DNA from: Streptomyces shenzhenensis
GTDB taxonomy: Bacteria; Actinomycetota; Actinomycetes; Streptomycetales; Streptomycetaceae
DNA: 64,000 nucleotides
Reading direction: 5' to 3'
Assembly (NCBI RefSeq): GCF_003688995.1
Contig: NZ_PENI01000006.1
Span: forward strand, 62,001 to 126,000
The notes beneath the pieces were generated by a model, which saw only the letters and a list, made by a program, of their open reading frames with translations, was not told where the DNA came from and ran no database searches. Position numbers and translations under genes: made by a program. Position 1 is the stretch's first letter. The number at the start of each line of letters is the position of its first letter. This document shows, piece after piece, positions 25,137-35,132 of this stretch.

Positions 25137-27974
25137 ATGGGCATTCTCACTCTCCTGCGGAACGCATTCGGCCGATCACGCAAGGGGCCCACGGCCGCGG
25201 CAGAGGGTGCGGAGCAGCCCCCTTCGCAGCCGGAGCCTGCGGCGCGAGAGGCAGACCCGAAACAACAGGCCTCCTCAGAACACGACCTGGTCACAGCAGC
25301 CTTCGACAAGGTCACAGCCCCAACCGACACGCCTACGTCGCCTGACGGGTCTGCGGTGGTTGACGGGGTTGGGTCGGCTGACGCCGCTGAGGTGGCTGAC
25401 GCAGCCGGGTCGGCGGACCGAGCTGGGGCAGCTGACGCCGCTGCGGTGGCGGACGCTGCCGAGGCGGCGAACGCGGCCGGATCGACAGACGAAGCTGCAT
25501 CGGCCGACACGACCGAGGCGCCCGACAAGGCCGGATCGGCTGACGCCGTCGGAGTGCCCACGCAAGCCGCATCGGCGGACCGGGCTGGGTCGGCCGACGG
25601 GATTGAGTCGGCTGACGCCGCTGAGGTGGCTGACGCGACCAAGGCGACGGACGCGACCGGGGCGCTCGCGGAAACCGGGTCGGCTGACGCAGCCGGGTCG
25701 GCGGACCGAGGTGGGGCGGCTGACGAGGCCGGGGTGCCCGACAAGACCGGATCGGCTGACGCAACTGGATCGGCGGACGCCGTCGGAGTGCCCACGCAAC
25801 CCGGATCGGCGGACCGGGCTGGGTCGGCCGACGGGATTGGGTCGGCTGACGTCGCTGAGGTGGCTGACGCGACTGGGGCGCTCGCGGAAACCACGTCGGC
25901 TGACACCGCCGGATCACCGGACGCAACCGGATCGGCGGACCCGGCTGGGTCGGCCGACGCAGTTGCGGTGGCGGACGCTGCCGAGGCGGCGAATGCAGCC
26001 GGATCGACAGACGAAGCTGCATCGGCCGACACAACCAAGGTGCCCGACAAGACCGGATCGACGGACCGAGCTGGGGCAGCTGACGCCGCTGAGGCGGCGA
26101 ACGCGGCCGGATCGACGGACGGGGCCGCATCGGCCGACGCGACCAAGGCGCCCGACAAGACCGTGTCGGCCGACGCGGCCGGGGTGCTCGACGAGGCCGG
26201 ATCGGCTGACGCGACTGGATCGGCGAACGCCGTCGGAGCGCCCACGCAAGCCGGATCGGTTGACGTCGCCGGATCGGCGGACCGGGCTGGGTCGGCCGAC
26301 GGGATTGGGTCGGCTGACGCCGCTGACGTGGCTGACACGACCAAGACGACGGACGCGACTGGGGCGCTCACGGAAACCGAGTCGGCTGACACGGCCGGAT
26401 CACCGGACGCAGCTGGATCGGCGGACCCGGCTGGGTCGGCCGACGCAGTTGCGGTGGCGGACGCTGCCGAGGCGACGAACGCGGCCGGATCGACGGACGG
26501 GGCCGCATCGACCGACGCGACCGAGGCGCCCGACGAGACCGTGTCGACCGAGGCAGCCGGATCACCGGACGCAACTGGATCAGCTGACGAGGTCGGGGTG
26601 CCCGACAAGACCGGATCGGCTGACGCAGCCGGATCGACGGACCGAACTGGGGCAGCTGACGCCGCTGAGGTGGCGGACGCGGCCGGATCAACGGACGAAG
26701 CTGCATCGGCCGACACGACCAAGGCGCCCGACGAGACCGTGTCGGCCGACGCGGCCGGGGTGCCCGACGAGGCCGGATCGGCTGACGCTACTGGGTCGGC
26801 GGACGCCGTCGGAGTGCCCGCGGAGACCGGATCGGTTGACGTCGCCGGATCGGCGGACGTGGAGAAGGGGGACGGCGCGACCGCGACGGAACCCGCGGAG
26901 GCGGAGCACGCTCCGTCGTCGGAGGTTGCTTCGGACGCCGAGGCGGCCAACGAGCCCGAGGCCGCCCCGGAGGCCGAGGAGCCGACGCCGGCGCCTGCCG
27001 TTGACATTGAGGAAGAGCAGGTGCCTGTCGGCGAGCGCGCAACGGAACCGACGGCGACGGCCGACCCCGAGCCCCGGACGAAGACCGTCACGCAGCCGAC
27101 GCCGGTCGCTGAGGCCGAGCCCGCGGCGGCGGAGGCCGAGGAGCCGAAGGCGGACGCCGAGCCGGAGGCAGTCGCCGCCCCCGTCACCGAGGTCGCCCCC
27201 GGATCGGAACCGGTGGCCGCCGACGGTGGAGGCGCCCCGGCGGGGCCACCCGCAGGTGACGACGAGAGCCGCACGGGTGGTGCGGGTGGGAACACATCCG
27301 GCGACGGCGAAGCCGAGACGGTCACCGCCGAGACAAGCCTCGCCGAGACCGGCCTGGCCACCGCCCACAAGTCCGCCGCAGACGCCCTCGCCAAAGCCAA
27401 CCTCACCGGCACCCGCGCCAAGCTCTACCTCGTACTCGACCGCTCCGCCTCCATGCGCCCGTACTACAAGGACGGCTCCGCCCAGGCCCTCGCCGAGCAG
27501 ACCCTCGCCCTCGCCGCCCACCTCGACCCGGAGGCCACGGTCCACGTCGTCTTCTTCTCCACGGAAGTGGACGGCACCACCGACCTCACCCTCACCGCGC
27601 ACGAGAACAAGATCGACGAGGTCCACGCCGGCCTCGGCCGCATGGGCCGTACCAGCTACCACGCCGCCGTGGAAGCCGTACTCGCCCACCGCGAGCAGTC
27701 CACGACCGCCACCACCCCGGCACTCGTCGTGTTCCAGACGGACGGCGCCCCCGACGCCAAGACCCCCGCCACCCAGGCCCTCACGGACGCGGCGAAGAAC
27801 CACCCCGCCGTCTACTTCTCCTTCGTCGCCTTCGGTGAGCACGACAACAAGGCCTTCGACTACCTCCGCAAGCTGAAGACCGGCAACGCGTCCTTCTTCC
27901 ACGCGGGCCCCACCCCCCGCGAGCTGACGGACGCGGAGCTGTACGAAGGCGTACTGGCCGACTGGCGCCCGTAA
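25137..27974 (+). CDS. von Willebrand A (TerF-like) protein with long low-complexity repeat region
   Basis: A 945-residue cytoplasmic protein. Residues 1-70 are basic then mixed ([17 protein letters not shown]). Residues ~75-575 are an Ala/Asp/Ser/Gly/Thr repeat tract. Residues ~575-740 are Glu/Pro/Ala-rich. Residues ~745-945 form a vWA domain: [20 protein letters not shown] (the DxSxS MIDAS motif), [30 protein letters not shown] and a closing GVLADWRP. The vWA resembles TerF/TerY-type proteins of tellurite and stress clusters, but no TerD gene is near. ATG 25137 follows GAAGGG. A strong hairpin follows the stop. Confidence 0.8.
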   Translation: MGILTLLRNAFGRSRKGPTAAAEGAEQPPSQPEPAAREADPKQQASSEHDLVTAAFDKVTAPTDTPTSPDGSAVVDGVGSADAAEVADAAGSADRAGAADAAAVADAAEAANAAGSTDEAASADTTEAPDKAGSADAVGVPTQAASADRAGSADGIESADAAEVADATKATDATGALAETGSADAAGSADRGGAADEAGVPDKTGSADATGSADAVGVPTQPGSADRAGSADGIGSADVAEVADATGALAETTSADTAGSPDATGSADPAGSADAVAVADAAEAANAAGSTDEAASADTTKVPDKTGSTDRAGAADAAEAANAAGSTDGAASADATKAPDKTVSADAAGVLDEAGSADATGSANAVGAPTQAGSVDVAGSADRAGSADGIGSADAADVADTTKTTDATGALTETESADTAGSPDAAGSADPAGSADAVAVADAAEATNAAGSTDGAASTDATEAPDETVSTEAAGSPDATGSADEVGVPDKTGSADAAGSTDRTGAADAAEVADAAGSTDEAASADTTKAPDETVSADAAGVPDEAGSADATGSADAVGVPAETGSVDVAGSADVEKGDGATATEPAEAEHAPSSEVASDAEAANEPEAAPEAEEPTPAPAVDIEEEQVPVGERATEPTATADPEPRTKTVTQPTPVAEAEPAAAEAEEPKADAEPEAVAAPVTEVAPGSEPVAADGGGAPAGPPAGDDESRTGGAGGNTSGDGEAETVTAETSLAETGLATAHKSAADALAKANLTGTRAKLYLVLDRSASMRPYYKDGSAQALAEQTLALAAHLDPEATVHVVFFSTEVDGTTDLTLTAHENKIDEVHAGLGRMGRTSYHAAVEAVLAHREQSTTATTPALVVFQTDGAPDAKTPATQALTDAAKNHPAVYFSFVAFGEHDNKAFDYLRKLKTGNASFFHAGPTPRELTDAELYEGVLADWRP
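25359..26865 (+). repeat. Imperfect coding repeats in the vWA gene
   Basis: About 1.5 kb made of variants of a 15-21-base unit encoding [19 protein letters not shown] or similar. Larger blocks recur: [30 protein letters not shown] occurs three times, and [22 protein letters not shown](K/E)T and DATGAL.ET also recur. The translated tract is acidic, lacks aromatic residues and should be disordered. Because of the repeats, all three plus frames and a long minus frame stay open here; only the 25137 frame joins a recognisable domain. Confidence 0.85.
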
Positions 27975-28021
27975 CCCCACCCGTAACCCCCGCCCGGCCA
28001 CCCCGCCCCGGCCCCCGTCCC

Positions 28022-28065
28022 GCGCCGCCCGCTTCCCACCCCGTAAAACGGGAGGCGGGCGGCGC
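28022..28065. terminator. Strong hairpin after the vWA gene
   Basis: Arms of 16 bases (28022-28037 and 28050-28065; GCGCCGCCCGCTTCCC against GGGAGGCGGGCGGCGC) pair at 15 positions plus a G-U, around a loop containing CCCGTAAAACGGG. There is no U-tract. It lies 48 bases after the stop and 98 bases before metG. Confidence 0.7.
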
Positions 28066-28162
28066 ACCCGTGTCGGCTACGATTTCAAGGTTCGTAAACG
28101 ACGAAGACGACCCGCAAAACGGCCGACCGTCACCCCACGTAGCGACTTGGGAGCAGCCCGCG

Positions 28163-29884
28163 ATGGCTCGACACCTCATCACCAGCGCCCTTCCGTACAT
28201 CAACGGGATCAAGCACCTGGGCAACATGGTGGGGTCCATGCTCCCGGCGGACGTGTACGCCCGGTACCTGCGCCGGCGCGGCCACGACGTGCTGTACATC
28301 TGCGCGACCGACGAGCACGGCACCCCCGCGGAGCTGGCCGCCAAGGAGCAGGGCATCCCGGTCGCCGAGTTCTGCGCCCAGGCGCACGACGCCCAGAAGG
28401 CGGTCTACGACGGCTTCGGGCTGGCCTTCGACTATTTCGGCCGCAGCTCCAGCCCGCAGAACGTCGAGATCACCCAGCACTTCGCCCGCAGGCTCAACGA
28501 GAACGGCTTCATCGAAGAGCGCGCGATCCGCCAGGTGTACAGCCCCGCCGACGGCCGCTTCCTGCCGGACCGCTACGTCGAGGGCACCTGCCCGCACTGC
28601 GGCTACGACAAGGCCCGCGGCGACCAGTGCGAGAACTGCACCCGGGTGCTCGACCCGACCGACCTGATCAACCCGCGCTCGGCGATCTCGGGCTCCACGG
28701 ACCTGGAGGTCCGCGAGACCAAGCACCTCTTCCTGCTCCAGTCGAAGCTGGAGAGCGAGGTCCGCGAGTGGGTCGCCCGCCATGACAAGGACTGGCCGCA
28801 GCTGGCGTCCTCCATCGCCCACAAGTGGCTGACCGAGGGCCTGCACGACCGCGCGATCACCCGCGACCTGGACTGGGGCGTCCCGGTCCCGGCCGACACC
28901 TGGCCGGAGCTGGCCGCGGAGGGCAAGGTCTTCTACGTCTGGTTCGACGCCCCGATCGAGTACATCGGCGCGACGAAGGAGTGGTCGGACCAGAACCCGG
29001 AGAGCCGGGACTGGAAGTCGTGGTGGTACGACGTCGACACCGACGTCCGCTACACGGAGTTCATGGCGAAGGACAACGTCCCCTTCCACACGGTGATGTT
29101 CCCGGCCACCGAACTCGGCGTCCGCGAGCCGTGGAAGAAGGTCGACTACGTCAAGGCGTTCAACTGGCTGACGTACTACGGCGGAAAGTTCTCCACCTCG
29201 CAGAAGCGGGGCGTCTTCACGGACCAGGCCCTGGAGATCCTCCCGGCCGACTACTGGCGCTACTTCCTGATCGCCAACGCCCCCGAGTCGGACGACGCGT
29301 CCTTCACCTGGGAGCATTTCACCGCCACGGTGAACAAGGACCTGGCCGACACCCTCGGCAACTTCGTCAACCGGGTGCTGTCCTTCTCGAAGAAGCGCTT
29401 CGGCGAGCAGGTCCCGGCGGGCGGCGCGCCCGGCGAGGCGGAGACGAAGCTCGGCGCGGAGATCGCCCGGCTGCTGGCCGAGTACGAGGAGCACCTGGAG
29501 GCGCTCCAGTTCCGCAAGGCCGCGGCGGCGCTGCGCGCCCTGTGGTCGGCGGGCAACTCCTACCTGGAGGAGAAGGCCCCCTGGCTGGAGATCAAGACCG
29601 ACAAGGACGGCGCGGCCCTCACACTCCGCACGGCGATGAACCTGATCCACCTGTACGCGGTGGTCTCGGAGCCGCTCATCCCGTCGGCGTCGGCGGCCAT
29701 GCGCGCGGCCTTCGCCCTGGCGGACGACACGGCGCCCTGGGTCTCCGAGGACGAGGCCCGCGCCCTCGCCTCGGTCCCCGCCGGCACCCCCTTCACGGTC
29801 CCGCCGGTGCTGTTCGCCAAGCTCACGGACGACGACCTGGAGACCTACAAGGAGCGCTTCGGCGGCGGCGACACCGCCGCGTAG
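28163..29884 (+). CDS. metG: Methionyl-tRNA synthetase
   Basis: A 573-residue class I synthetase: [17 protein letters not shown] (HIGH-equivalent HLGN), [19 protein letters not shown], one zinc knuckle of [33 protein letters not shown], and KFSTSQKRG where most synthetases have KMSKS. The C-terminal helical anticodon domain follows from ~residue 400. It charges initiator and elongator tRNA-Met. ATG 28163 gives the family start; the frame is open to 28070 but that part lacks homology. No T-box leader is visible. A long bidirectional hairpin follows. Confidence 0.97.
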   Translation: MARHLITSALPYINGIKHLGNMVGSMLPADVYARYLRRRGHDVLYICATDEHGTPAELAAKEQGIPVAEFCAQAHDAQKAVYDGFGLAFDYFGRSSSPQNVEITQHFARRLNENGFIEERAIRQVYSPADGRFLPDRYVEGTCPHCGYDKARGDQCENCTRVLDPTDLINPRSAISGSTDLEVRETKHLFLLQSKLESEVREWVARHDKDWPQLASSIAHKWLTEGLHDRAITRDLDWGVPVPADTWPELAAEGKVFYVWFDAPIEYIGATKEWSDQNPESRDWKSWWYDVDTDVRYTEFMAKDNVPFHTVMFPATELGVREPWKKVDYVKAFNWLTYYGGKFSTSQKRGVFTDQALEILPADYWRYFLIANAPESDDASFTWEHFTATVNKDLADTLGNFVNRVLSFSKKRFGEQVPAGGAPGEAETKLGAEIARLLAEYEEHLEALQFRKAAAALRALWSAGNSYLEEKAPWLEIKTDKDGAALTLRTAMNLIHLYAVVSEPLIPSASAAMRAAFALADDTAPWVSEDEARALASVPAGTPFTVPPVLFAKLTDDDLETYKERFGGGDTAA

Positions 29885-29885
29885 T

Positions 29886-29942
29886 GCGTCACGGCAGGGG
29901 CCCCGGAACCGGTGGACGGTTCCGGGGCCCCTGTCGTGACGC
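29886..29942. terminator. Long bidirectional hairpin between metG and the dioxygenase gene
   Basis: Two 25-base arms (29886-29910 and 29918-29942) pair at 24 positions around a seven-base loop GGTGGAC; the core is CAGGGGCCCCGGAACC. It starts two bases after the metG stop and ends 18 bases before the convergent gene, so it can end both transcripts. Confidence 0.85.
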
Positions 29943-29960
29943 GTGGGGCGCCCGCCGGCG

Positions 29961-30902
29961 TCAGCCTTCGTGGGTCTCGTCCGGGGTGACGCCCAGCGTC
30001 AGCGCGGCCCGGACCCCCTTGCTGATCCTGTTCTTGTTGTACTTGAGGGTGAGCAGGCCGCCCTCGGCACCGTTCTGCGGGTAGATCGTGTCCTCCGTGA
30101 GGGTGGTGCGCGTGACGGCGTTGGCCGAGTAGGGCGCCACGTCCTCCGTGCGGAGCACGGCCTCCTCCGCGAAGAACAGCTGGCCCGTGTGGCAGGTGTG
30201 GCCGCCCTCGTACCCGGCGTCCGTCCACGCGCCGTCCACGTGCACCTTGACGTGGATGTGGACGCAGCGCCCCTGGTACCAGCCGGGGAAGACGGACGTG
30301 AAGGTGACGGTGCCGTGCTTGTCGGTCTTCCAGGTGCCGCGCAGATACCGCTCGTCGTCGGTGGGTTCGACATGGCCGCCTCCGCCGCCGCCCGGCCCGC
30401 CGGACGGCGGCTCGCCCGTCGGAGTGCCGGACGGTACGTCCGTGGGAGTGCCGGAGGGGGCGTCCGTGGGGGCGCCGGAAGGGGCTCCGCCACCGCCGCC
30501 GTTGCCGACCGACTCGTAACCGGAGTAGACGCCGAGCGCGGTGCAGTGCCAGACGTCGACGGCCGCGTTCCTGACCGGCTTGCAGGTGTCCGCGTCGATC
30601 ACCTTGAGCGTGAGGGTCAGGGGGATGCCCTCCTGGTCCTCGGTGATGTCCTGCCTGATCTTGTCCGCGTCGATGTAGTACGGGCCCTCGACGGTCTCCG
30701 AGGTGAGCTTGTAGCACGCGCCCGCGCTGCTGCTCGCCGTCGCCGTGGCGTCCGCGGCACCGGTGTCACCGGCGAAGGCCCCGGTCGCGACCGTACCGCC
30801 GACACCGACGGCGACCACGGCGCCCGCGCCCACGGCGACCACCTTGCGACGCGTCAGATCCTGCTTGTGTTTCGGCTCGTGAGCCGTTCCCTGTTCCGTC
30901 AT
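29961..30902 (-). CDS. Tat-exported intradiol dioxygenase-like protein
   Basis: A 313-residue protein. A twin-arginine signal (LTRRKVVAVGAGAVVAVGVGG) is followed by an Ala/Thr/Ser spacer and the dioxygenase core: CYKLTSETVEGPYYIDADKIRQDI, DADTCKPVRNAAVDVWHCTALGVYSGYE, YLRGTWKTDKHGTVTFTSVFPGWYQGR and CVHIHVKVHV. The Tyr of GPYY, the Tyr of YLRG and the HIH pair match the Fe(III) ligands of the family. A ~50-residue Gly/Pro/Ser/Thr linker is inserted before YLRG. Members with export signals are thought to attack lignin-derived catechols outside the cell. ATG 30902 is chosen; GTG 30908 is also possible. Confidence 0.82.
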   Translation of the reverse strand: MTEQGTAHEPKHKQDLTRRKVVAVGAGAVVAVGVGGTVATGAFAGDTGAADATATASSSAGACYKLTSETVEGPYYIDADKIRQDITEDQEGIPLTLTLKVIDADTCKPVRNAAVDVWHCTALGVYSGYESVGNGGGGGAPSGAPTDAPSGTPTDVPSGTPTGEPPSGGPGGGGGGHVEPTDDERYLRGTWKTDKHGTVTFTSVFPGWYQGRCVHIHVKVHVDGAWTDAGYEGGHTCHTGQLFFAEEAVLRTEDVAPYSANAVTRTTLTEDTIYPQNGAEGGLLTLKYNKNRISKGVRAALTLGVTPDETHEG

Positions 30903-30979
30903 GGCCACGGAAATTAGGGAAGGAGTCTGTCAGGACCGTGGGAATGGACTGTGCTTTCCCGGACCGGTTGCCGCAGACG

Positions 30980-31021
30980 GCACAAGGGCCGGAAACCGCC
31001 GTCGGTCTCCGGCCCTTGTGC
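30980..31021. terminator. Hairpin after aspS
   Basis: Arms GCACAAGGGCCGGA and TCCGGCCCTTGTGC pair perfectly over 14 bases around a 14-base loop that itself contains ACCG/CGGT. It begins nine bases after the aspS stop on the minus strand. Confidence 0.75.
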
Positions 31022-31029
31022 TGGTGCGA

Positions 31030-32793
31030 CTACTTCGGCTGCGGCTTGCGCACCGACAGGTGCAGCTCCTTCAGCCGGGCCTCCTCCAGCTCCGTGGGCG
31101 CGCCCATCATCAGGTCCTGGGCGTTGCCGTTGAGCGGGAAGGAGATCGTCTCGCGGATGTTCGGCTCGTCCGCGAGGAGCATGACGATGCGGTCGACGCC
31201 GGGGGCGATGCCGCCGTGCGGCGGGGCGCCGAAGCGGAAGGCGCGGAGCATGCCCGCGAACTTCTCCTCCACCGTCTCGCGGTCGTAGCCCGCGATCTCG
31301 AAGGCCTTGAGCATGATGTCCGGCTCATGGTTCCGGATGGCACCGGAGGACAACTCGACGCCGTTGCAGACGATGTCGTACTGCCAGCCGAGGATGTCCA
31401 GCGGGTCCTGGGTCTCCAGGGCCTCCAGACCGCCCTGCGGCATGGAGAACGGGTTGTGCGAGAAGTCGATCGAGCCGGTCTCCTCGTCCTTCTCGTACAT
31501 CGGGAAGTCGACGATCCAGCAGAAGCGGAAGACGTTCTCCTCGAACTGCCCGGCGCGCTTGGCGGCCTCGACCCGCACGGCGCCCATGATCTTCGAGACC
31601 TCGTCGAACTCGCCCGCGCCGAAGAACACGGCGTGGCCGGCCGCCAGCGACAGGCGCTTGGTCAGCTCGGCGACGTTCTCCTCGGTGAGGAACTTCGCGA
31701 TCGGGCCGGACAGCGACCCGTCCTCGGCGACCCGCACCCAGGCCAGGCCCTTGGCGCCCTGCGCGACGGCGAAATCGCCGAGCTGGTCGAAGAACTTCCG
31801 GGGCTGCGCGGACACGTCCGGCACCGCCAGCGCACGCACGTGCTTGCCCGCGAAGGCCTTGAACTCCGAGCCCTCGAAGACATCGGTGATGTCGGCCAGC
31901 TCCAGCTTGGCGCGCAGGTCCGGCTTGTCGGAGCCGTACTTCAGCATCGCCTCGCGGAACGGGATGCGCGGGAAGGGAGAGGTGACATGACGGCCACCGC
32001 CGAACTCCTCGAACAGCTCCGTCATCAGCTTCTCGATCGGCTGGAAGATGTCCTCCTGCTCGACGAAGCTCATCTCGACGTCGAGCTGGTAGAACTCGCC
32101 CGGCGAACGGTCCGCGCGGGCGTCCTCGTCACGGAAGCAGGGCGCGATCTGGAAGTAGCGGTCGAAGCCGGAGATCATCAGCAGCTGCTTGAACTGCTGG
32201 GGCGCCTGCGGCAGGGCGTAGAACCTGCCCGCGTGCAGCCGGGACGGCACGACGAAGTCGCGGGCGCCCTCGGGGGAGGTGGCGGACAGGATCGGGGTCG
32301 CCATCTCGTTGAAGCCCATCGCCACCATCTTGTGGCGGATCGCGGAGATGACCGACGTACGCAGCATGATGTTGCGGTGCATGCGCTCGCGGCGCAGGTC
32401 GAGGAAGCGGTACTCCAGGCGCCGCTCCTCGTTGACCCCGTCCTCCGTGTTGATCGTGAAGGGCAGGGGGGCCGCCGCGCCCAGCACCTCGACCGCGCCG
32501 ACCTCGATCTCGACCTCGCCGGTCGGCAGGTCCGGGTTCACGTTCTCGGCGCCGCGCGAGACGACCTTGCCGTCGGCCCGGACGACCGTCTCCTTGGAGA
32601 GCTTGTCGAGCGCCTCGTACGACTCGGTGCCCGGGCGGGCGACGAGCTGGGTGATGCCATAGTGGTCGCGCAGATCGATGAAGAGAATGCCGCCCAGGTC
32701 GCGCCGATTGTGCAGCCAGCCACTCAACCGGACGTCGGTGCCGACGTCAGAGGCGCGGAGCTCGCCGCAGGTGTGGGACCTGTACCGATGCAT
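31030..32793 (-). CDS. aspS: Aspartyl-tRNA synthetase
   Basis: A 587-residue class II synthetase of the bacterial type. An N-terminal OB fold ([29 protein letters not shown]) is followed by motif 1 and motif 2 ([37 protein letters not shown]), the GAD insertion at ~280-420 with [20 protein letters not shown], and motif 3 ([26 protein letters not shown]). It charges tRNA-Asp. A perfect parS site lies 36 bases upstream of its start codon. Confidence 0.97.
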   Translation of the reverse strand: MHRYRSHTCGELRASDVGTDVRLSGWLHNRRDLGGILFIDLRDHYGITQLVARPGTESYEALDKLSKETVVRADGKVVSRGAENVNPDLPTGEVEIEVGAVEVLGAAAPLPFTINTEDGVNEERRLEYRFLDLRRERMHRNIMLRTSVISAIRHKMVAMGFNEMATPILSATSPEGARDFVVPSRLHAGRFYALPQAPQQFKQLLMISGFDRYFQIAPCFRDEDARADRSPGEFYQLDVEMSFVEQEDIFQPIEKLMTELFEEFGGGRHVTSPFPRIPFREAMLKYGSDKPDLRAKLELADITDVFEGSEFKAFAGKHVRALAVPDVSAQPRKFFDQLGDFAVAQGAKGLAWVRVAEDGSLSGPIAKFLTEENVAELTKRLSLAAGHAVFFGAGEFDEVSKIMGAVRVEAAKRAGQFEENVFRFCWIVDFPMYEKDEETGSIDFSHNPFSMPQGGLEALETQDPLDILGWQYDIVCNGVELSSGAIRNHEPDIMLKAFEIAGYDRETVEEKFAGMLRAFRFGAPPHGGIAPGVDRIVMLLADEPNIRETISFPLNGNAQDLMMGAPTELEEARLKELHLSVRKPQPK

Positions 32794-32828
32794 CGTCGTT
32801 CATCCAGCCTTCGCGGATCGAGGGGCTT

Positions 32829-32842
32829 GTTTCACGTGAAAC
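32829..32842. other. parS: parS site (ParB-binding), perfect consensus
   Basis: GTTTCACGTGAAAC, a 14-bp perfect palindrome identical to the Streptomyces parS consensus as I know it. It lies between the divergent aspS and SpoIIE-phosphatase genes. Streptomyces parS sites cluster around oriC, so it supports a near-origin location. Confidence 0.9.
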
Positions 32843-32951
32843 TCCCCCCAAGCCTACCGGGCCGCCCAAGATCGACTCCCCATCGTTCCGGAGTCGATGA
32901 ACAGTCGGTGACCAGTGGAAATTTTCGATCACCTCTTCTTAAAGTGGGGCA

Positions 32952-35099
32952 ATGCGTACCGGTGATCCCATGCCCGCGGTGGAAAACGTGCTCACCACGC
33001 TCGCGACCGGACTGTGGCACTGGGACACCGCCACCGGACTGGTCACCGTGGACGCGGAGGCGGCGCGGCTGCTGGGCCTGCCCGCCGAGCGGGCCACCCT
33101 CACCCAGGCCCAGACCCGGGCCCGGCTGCATCCGGTCGACTGGAACGAGGTCACCGGGGTGGTGCGGCTCGCCCTCGCCGAGGACACCCTCGCCGAGGTA
33201 CGGATCCGGATCATGGACGAGCGGGGCCGTGTCGTACGCACCGTGCGCAGCCGGTCCAAGCCGTCGTTCGACCGCGAGCGGCGGACCTTCGATCTGATCG
33301 GTTCCCTCCAGGAGGTCACCGAGCCGACGCCGGGCACCCCGGCGGGGCGGCGCGCGGTCCACGGCGACTGGCGGCGCTCCCGGGAGGCCTTCCTGCTGGA
33401 CGCGGGCCGGGCGCTCGCCGAGGCCCGGTCCACGGCTGAGGTGCTGCGGGTGGCCGCCGGGCTGTCGATGCCGGGGTTCTCACCGGACGGGCTCGCGGTG
33501 TTCGCCGGGACGGGCGACCGTCTGACGGTCATCGGCCACCACGGGCAGCAGTCGGGCGACGAGGCGCCCTTCCTCAATATGCCGCTGACCACCGACTACC
33601 CGGCCGCGGAGGTGGTGCGCACCGGCCGTGCCGTCTATCTGTCCTCGCCCGAGCAGTACCGCAGCCGCTACCCGGTCACCTGGCCGCTCGCCGAGCCGTT
33701 CGGCCGCCAGTCCTGGGCGTTCCTGCCGCTGACCTCCGCCGGCCGCACGATGGGCGCCTGGCTGGCGGCCTTCACCTACCCGGTCGACTTCACCCCCGAC
33801 GAACGGTCCGTGCTGACGACGGTGGCCCGCATGCTCGCCCAGGCGCTGTCCAGGGCCGAGGCCACCGAGTCGGAACGGGAGCTGACCGACGGCCTGCAAC
33901 GCTCCATGCTGCCCAACCTGGGCCCCGAGGTCCCCGGCATGACGGTGGCCGCCCGCTACATCCCCACCGGCGGCGGACTCCAGGTCGGCGGCGACTGGTA
34001 CGACATCATCCCGCTGCCCGGCAGCGGCACCCAGCCGGGCGGCGGCAGATACGCGCTGGTCATCGGGGACGTACAGGGTCATGACGTGGGGGCCGCCGGG
34101 CTCATGGGGCAGCTGCGGATCGCACTGCGCGCCTACGCCTCCGAAGGCCACCGCCCGGACGCGGTCCTCTCCCGTGCCTCCCGCTTTCTGCACGGCATCA
34201 CCACCGGCACCGACGACACCGCCGACCTGCGCTTCGCGACCTGTCTGTATGTGGAGGCGGACCCGGTGTCCGGGGTCCTGGAGATCGCCCGCGCCGGGCA
34301 TCCGGAACCGGCGATACGCATGGCGGACAGGACGGTGATGATGCGGCCGACCGCGGGCGGGCTGCCGTTAGGCATCGACCCGGACGCCGACTATCCGACC
34401 ACCCGCCTGGTGCTGGAGCCGGGCGAGACCATGGTGATCTGCACCGACGGTCTGATCGAGACCGGCGGCCATGACATGGACAGCGGCTGGCAGCGCATCC
34501 GCACCATCCTGGAAAAACACGACGGCGATCTGGAGTCGCTCGCCGACGCCCTGGTGCAGGGTGTCCACGGGCCCTCCTCGCACCACACCACCGGCCCGCT
34601 GGCCGACCGGCGCGAGGACGACATCGCGCTGCTGCTCGTACGCCGGGCACCCGAAGACGGCACGGCCGGCACGGCCGGCACGGACGGCAGCGGCGCCGGA
34701 CGCCCGGCGGTCCGCCGTTCGCTGCTGGCCGTGGCGCAGACCGAGCCGGAGCGGATCGCCGAGGCCCGCCGGCACCTGCGCGGACTGCTGCACGACTGGG
34801 CCTCGGCCGACCAGGTCGACTCCGCGGTGCTGCTGGCCTCCGAGATGGTCACCAATGTGCTCGTGCACACCGACGCGGACGCGCTGCTGGTCGCCGAGGT
34901 CGGCGGCGGGCCGGGCCGGCGCCGGCTGCGGGTGGAGGTCACCGACGCCGGTGACGACCTCCCGCACAAGCGCTGCCCGGGCGAGCTGGCCTCCTCCGGG
35001 CGCGGCCTGGTCCTGATCGAACTGCTCGCCGACGCATGGGGGGTGACCCCACGAGGCGAGGGCAAGACCATCTGGTTCGAACTGCACGAACAGGGGTGA
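32952..35099 (+). CDS. PAS-GAF-SpoIIE phosphatase-HATPase regulator with a TTA codon
   Basis: A 715-residue multidomain protein. A PAS-like sensor lies at ~12-115 (ATGLWHWDTATGLVTVDAEAARLLGLPAE). A GAF domain lies at ~140-305 (DAGRALAEARSTAEVLRVAAG, SWAFLPLTSAGRTMGAWLAAF). A PP2C/SpoIIE domain lies at ~315-565 (GGDWYDIIPLPG, VIGDVQGHDVGAAGLMGQLR, CTDGLIETGG). A HATPase_c domain lies at ~590-712 (SEMVTNVLVHTDADALL with the N-box, VEVTDAGDDLP, GRGLVLIELLADAWGV). Such fusions join anti-sigma kinase and anti-anti-sigma phosphatase in one chain. Codon 473 is TTA, so translation should depend on bldA. Confidence 0.92.
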   Translation: MRTGDPMPAVENVLTTLATGLWHWDTATGLVTVDAEAARLLGLPAERATLTQAQTRARLHPVDWNEVTGVVRLALAEDTLAEVRIRIMDERGRVVRTVRSRSKPSFDRERRTFDLIGSLQEVTEPTPGTPAGRRAVHGDWRRSREAFLLDAGRALAEARSTAEVLRVAAGLSMPGFSPDGLAVFAGTGDRLTVIGHHGQQSGDEAPFLNMPLTTDYPAAEVVRTGRAVYLSSPEQYRSRYPVTWPLAEPFGRQSWAFLPLTSAGRTMGAWLAAFTYPVDFTPDERSVLTTVARMLAQALSRAEATESERELTDGLQRSMLPNLGPEVPGMTVAARYIPTGGGLQVGGDWYDIIPLPGSGTQPGGGRYALVIGDVQGHDVGAAGLMGQLRIALRAYASEGHRPDAVLSRASRFLHGITTGTDDTADLRFATCLYVEADPVSGVLEIARAGHPEPAIRMADRTVMMRPTAGGLPLGIDPDADYPTTRLVLEPGETMVICTDGLIETGGHDMDSGWQRIRTILEKHDGDLESLADALVQGVHGPSSHHTTGPLADRREDDIALLLVRRAPEDGTAGTAGTDGSGAGRPAVRRSLLAVAQTEPERIAEARRHLRGLLHDWASADQVDSAVLLASEMVTNVLVHTDADALLVAEVGGGPGRRRLRVEVTDAGDDLPHKRCPGELASSGRGLVLIELLADAWGVTPRGEGKTIWFELHEQG
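34368..34370 (+). other. TTA leucine codon (bldA target) in the SpoIIE phosphatase gene
   Basis: The codon between CCG (Pro) and GGC (Gly) in GGLPLGID is TTA, in frame with ATG 32952 (offset 1416). In Streptomyces TTA is read only by the bldA tRNA and marks developmentally controlled genes. Confidence 0.85.
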
Positions 35100-35132
35100 C
35101 GGCGGGACACGGGGTCCTCGGGCGCACGGACG

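Noticed and set aside
25359..26865. Possible CRISPR array
   Set aside because: The repeats are degenerate, of 15-21 bases, without unique spacers, and are in frame in a protein gene.
25112..27421. 769-codon open frame on the minus strand and a 915-codon frame on the plus strand over the vWA gene
   Set aside because: Both arise from the repeat tract, have no domains and no start signal; only the 25137 frame leads into the vWA domain.
27975..28162. T-box or other riboswitch ahead of metG
   Set aside because: The gap holds one GC-rich hairpin that fits a terminator of the vWA gene; no T-box sequence or specifier loop is visible.
32785..32796. GATGCATC at the aspS start as a second copy of the 4062-4090 operator
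   Set aside because: Only the eight-base core matches and it lies within the first codons of aspS; likely chance.
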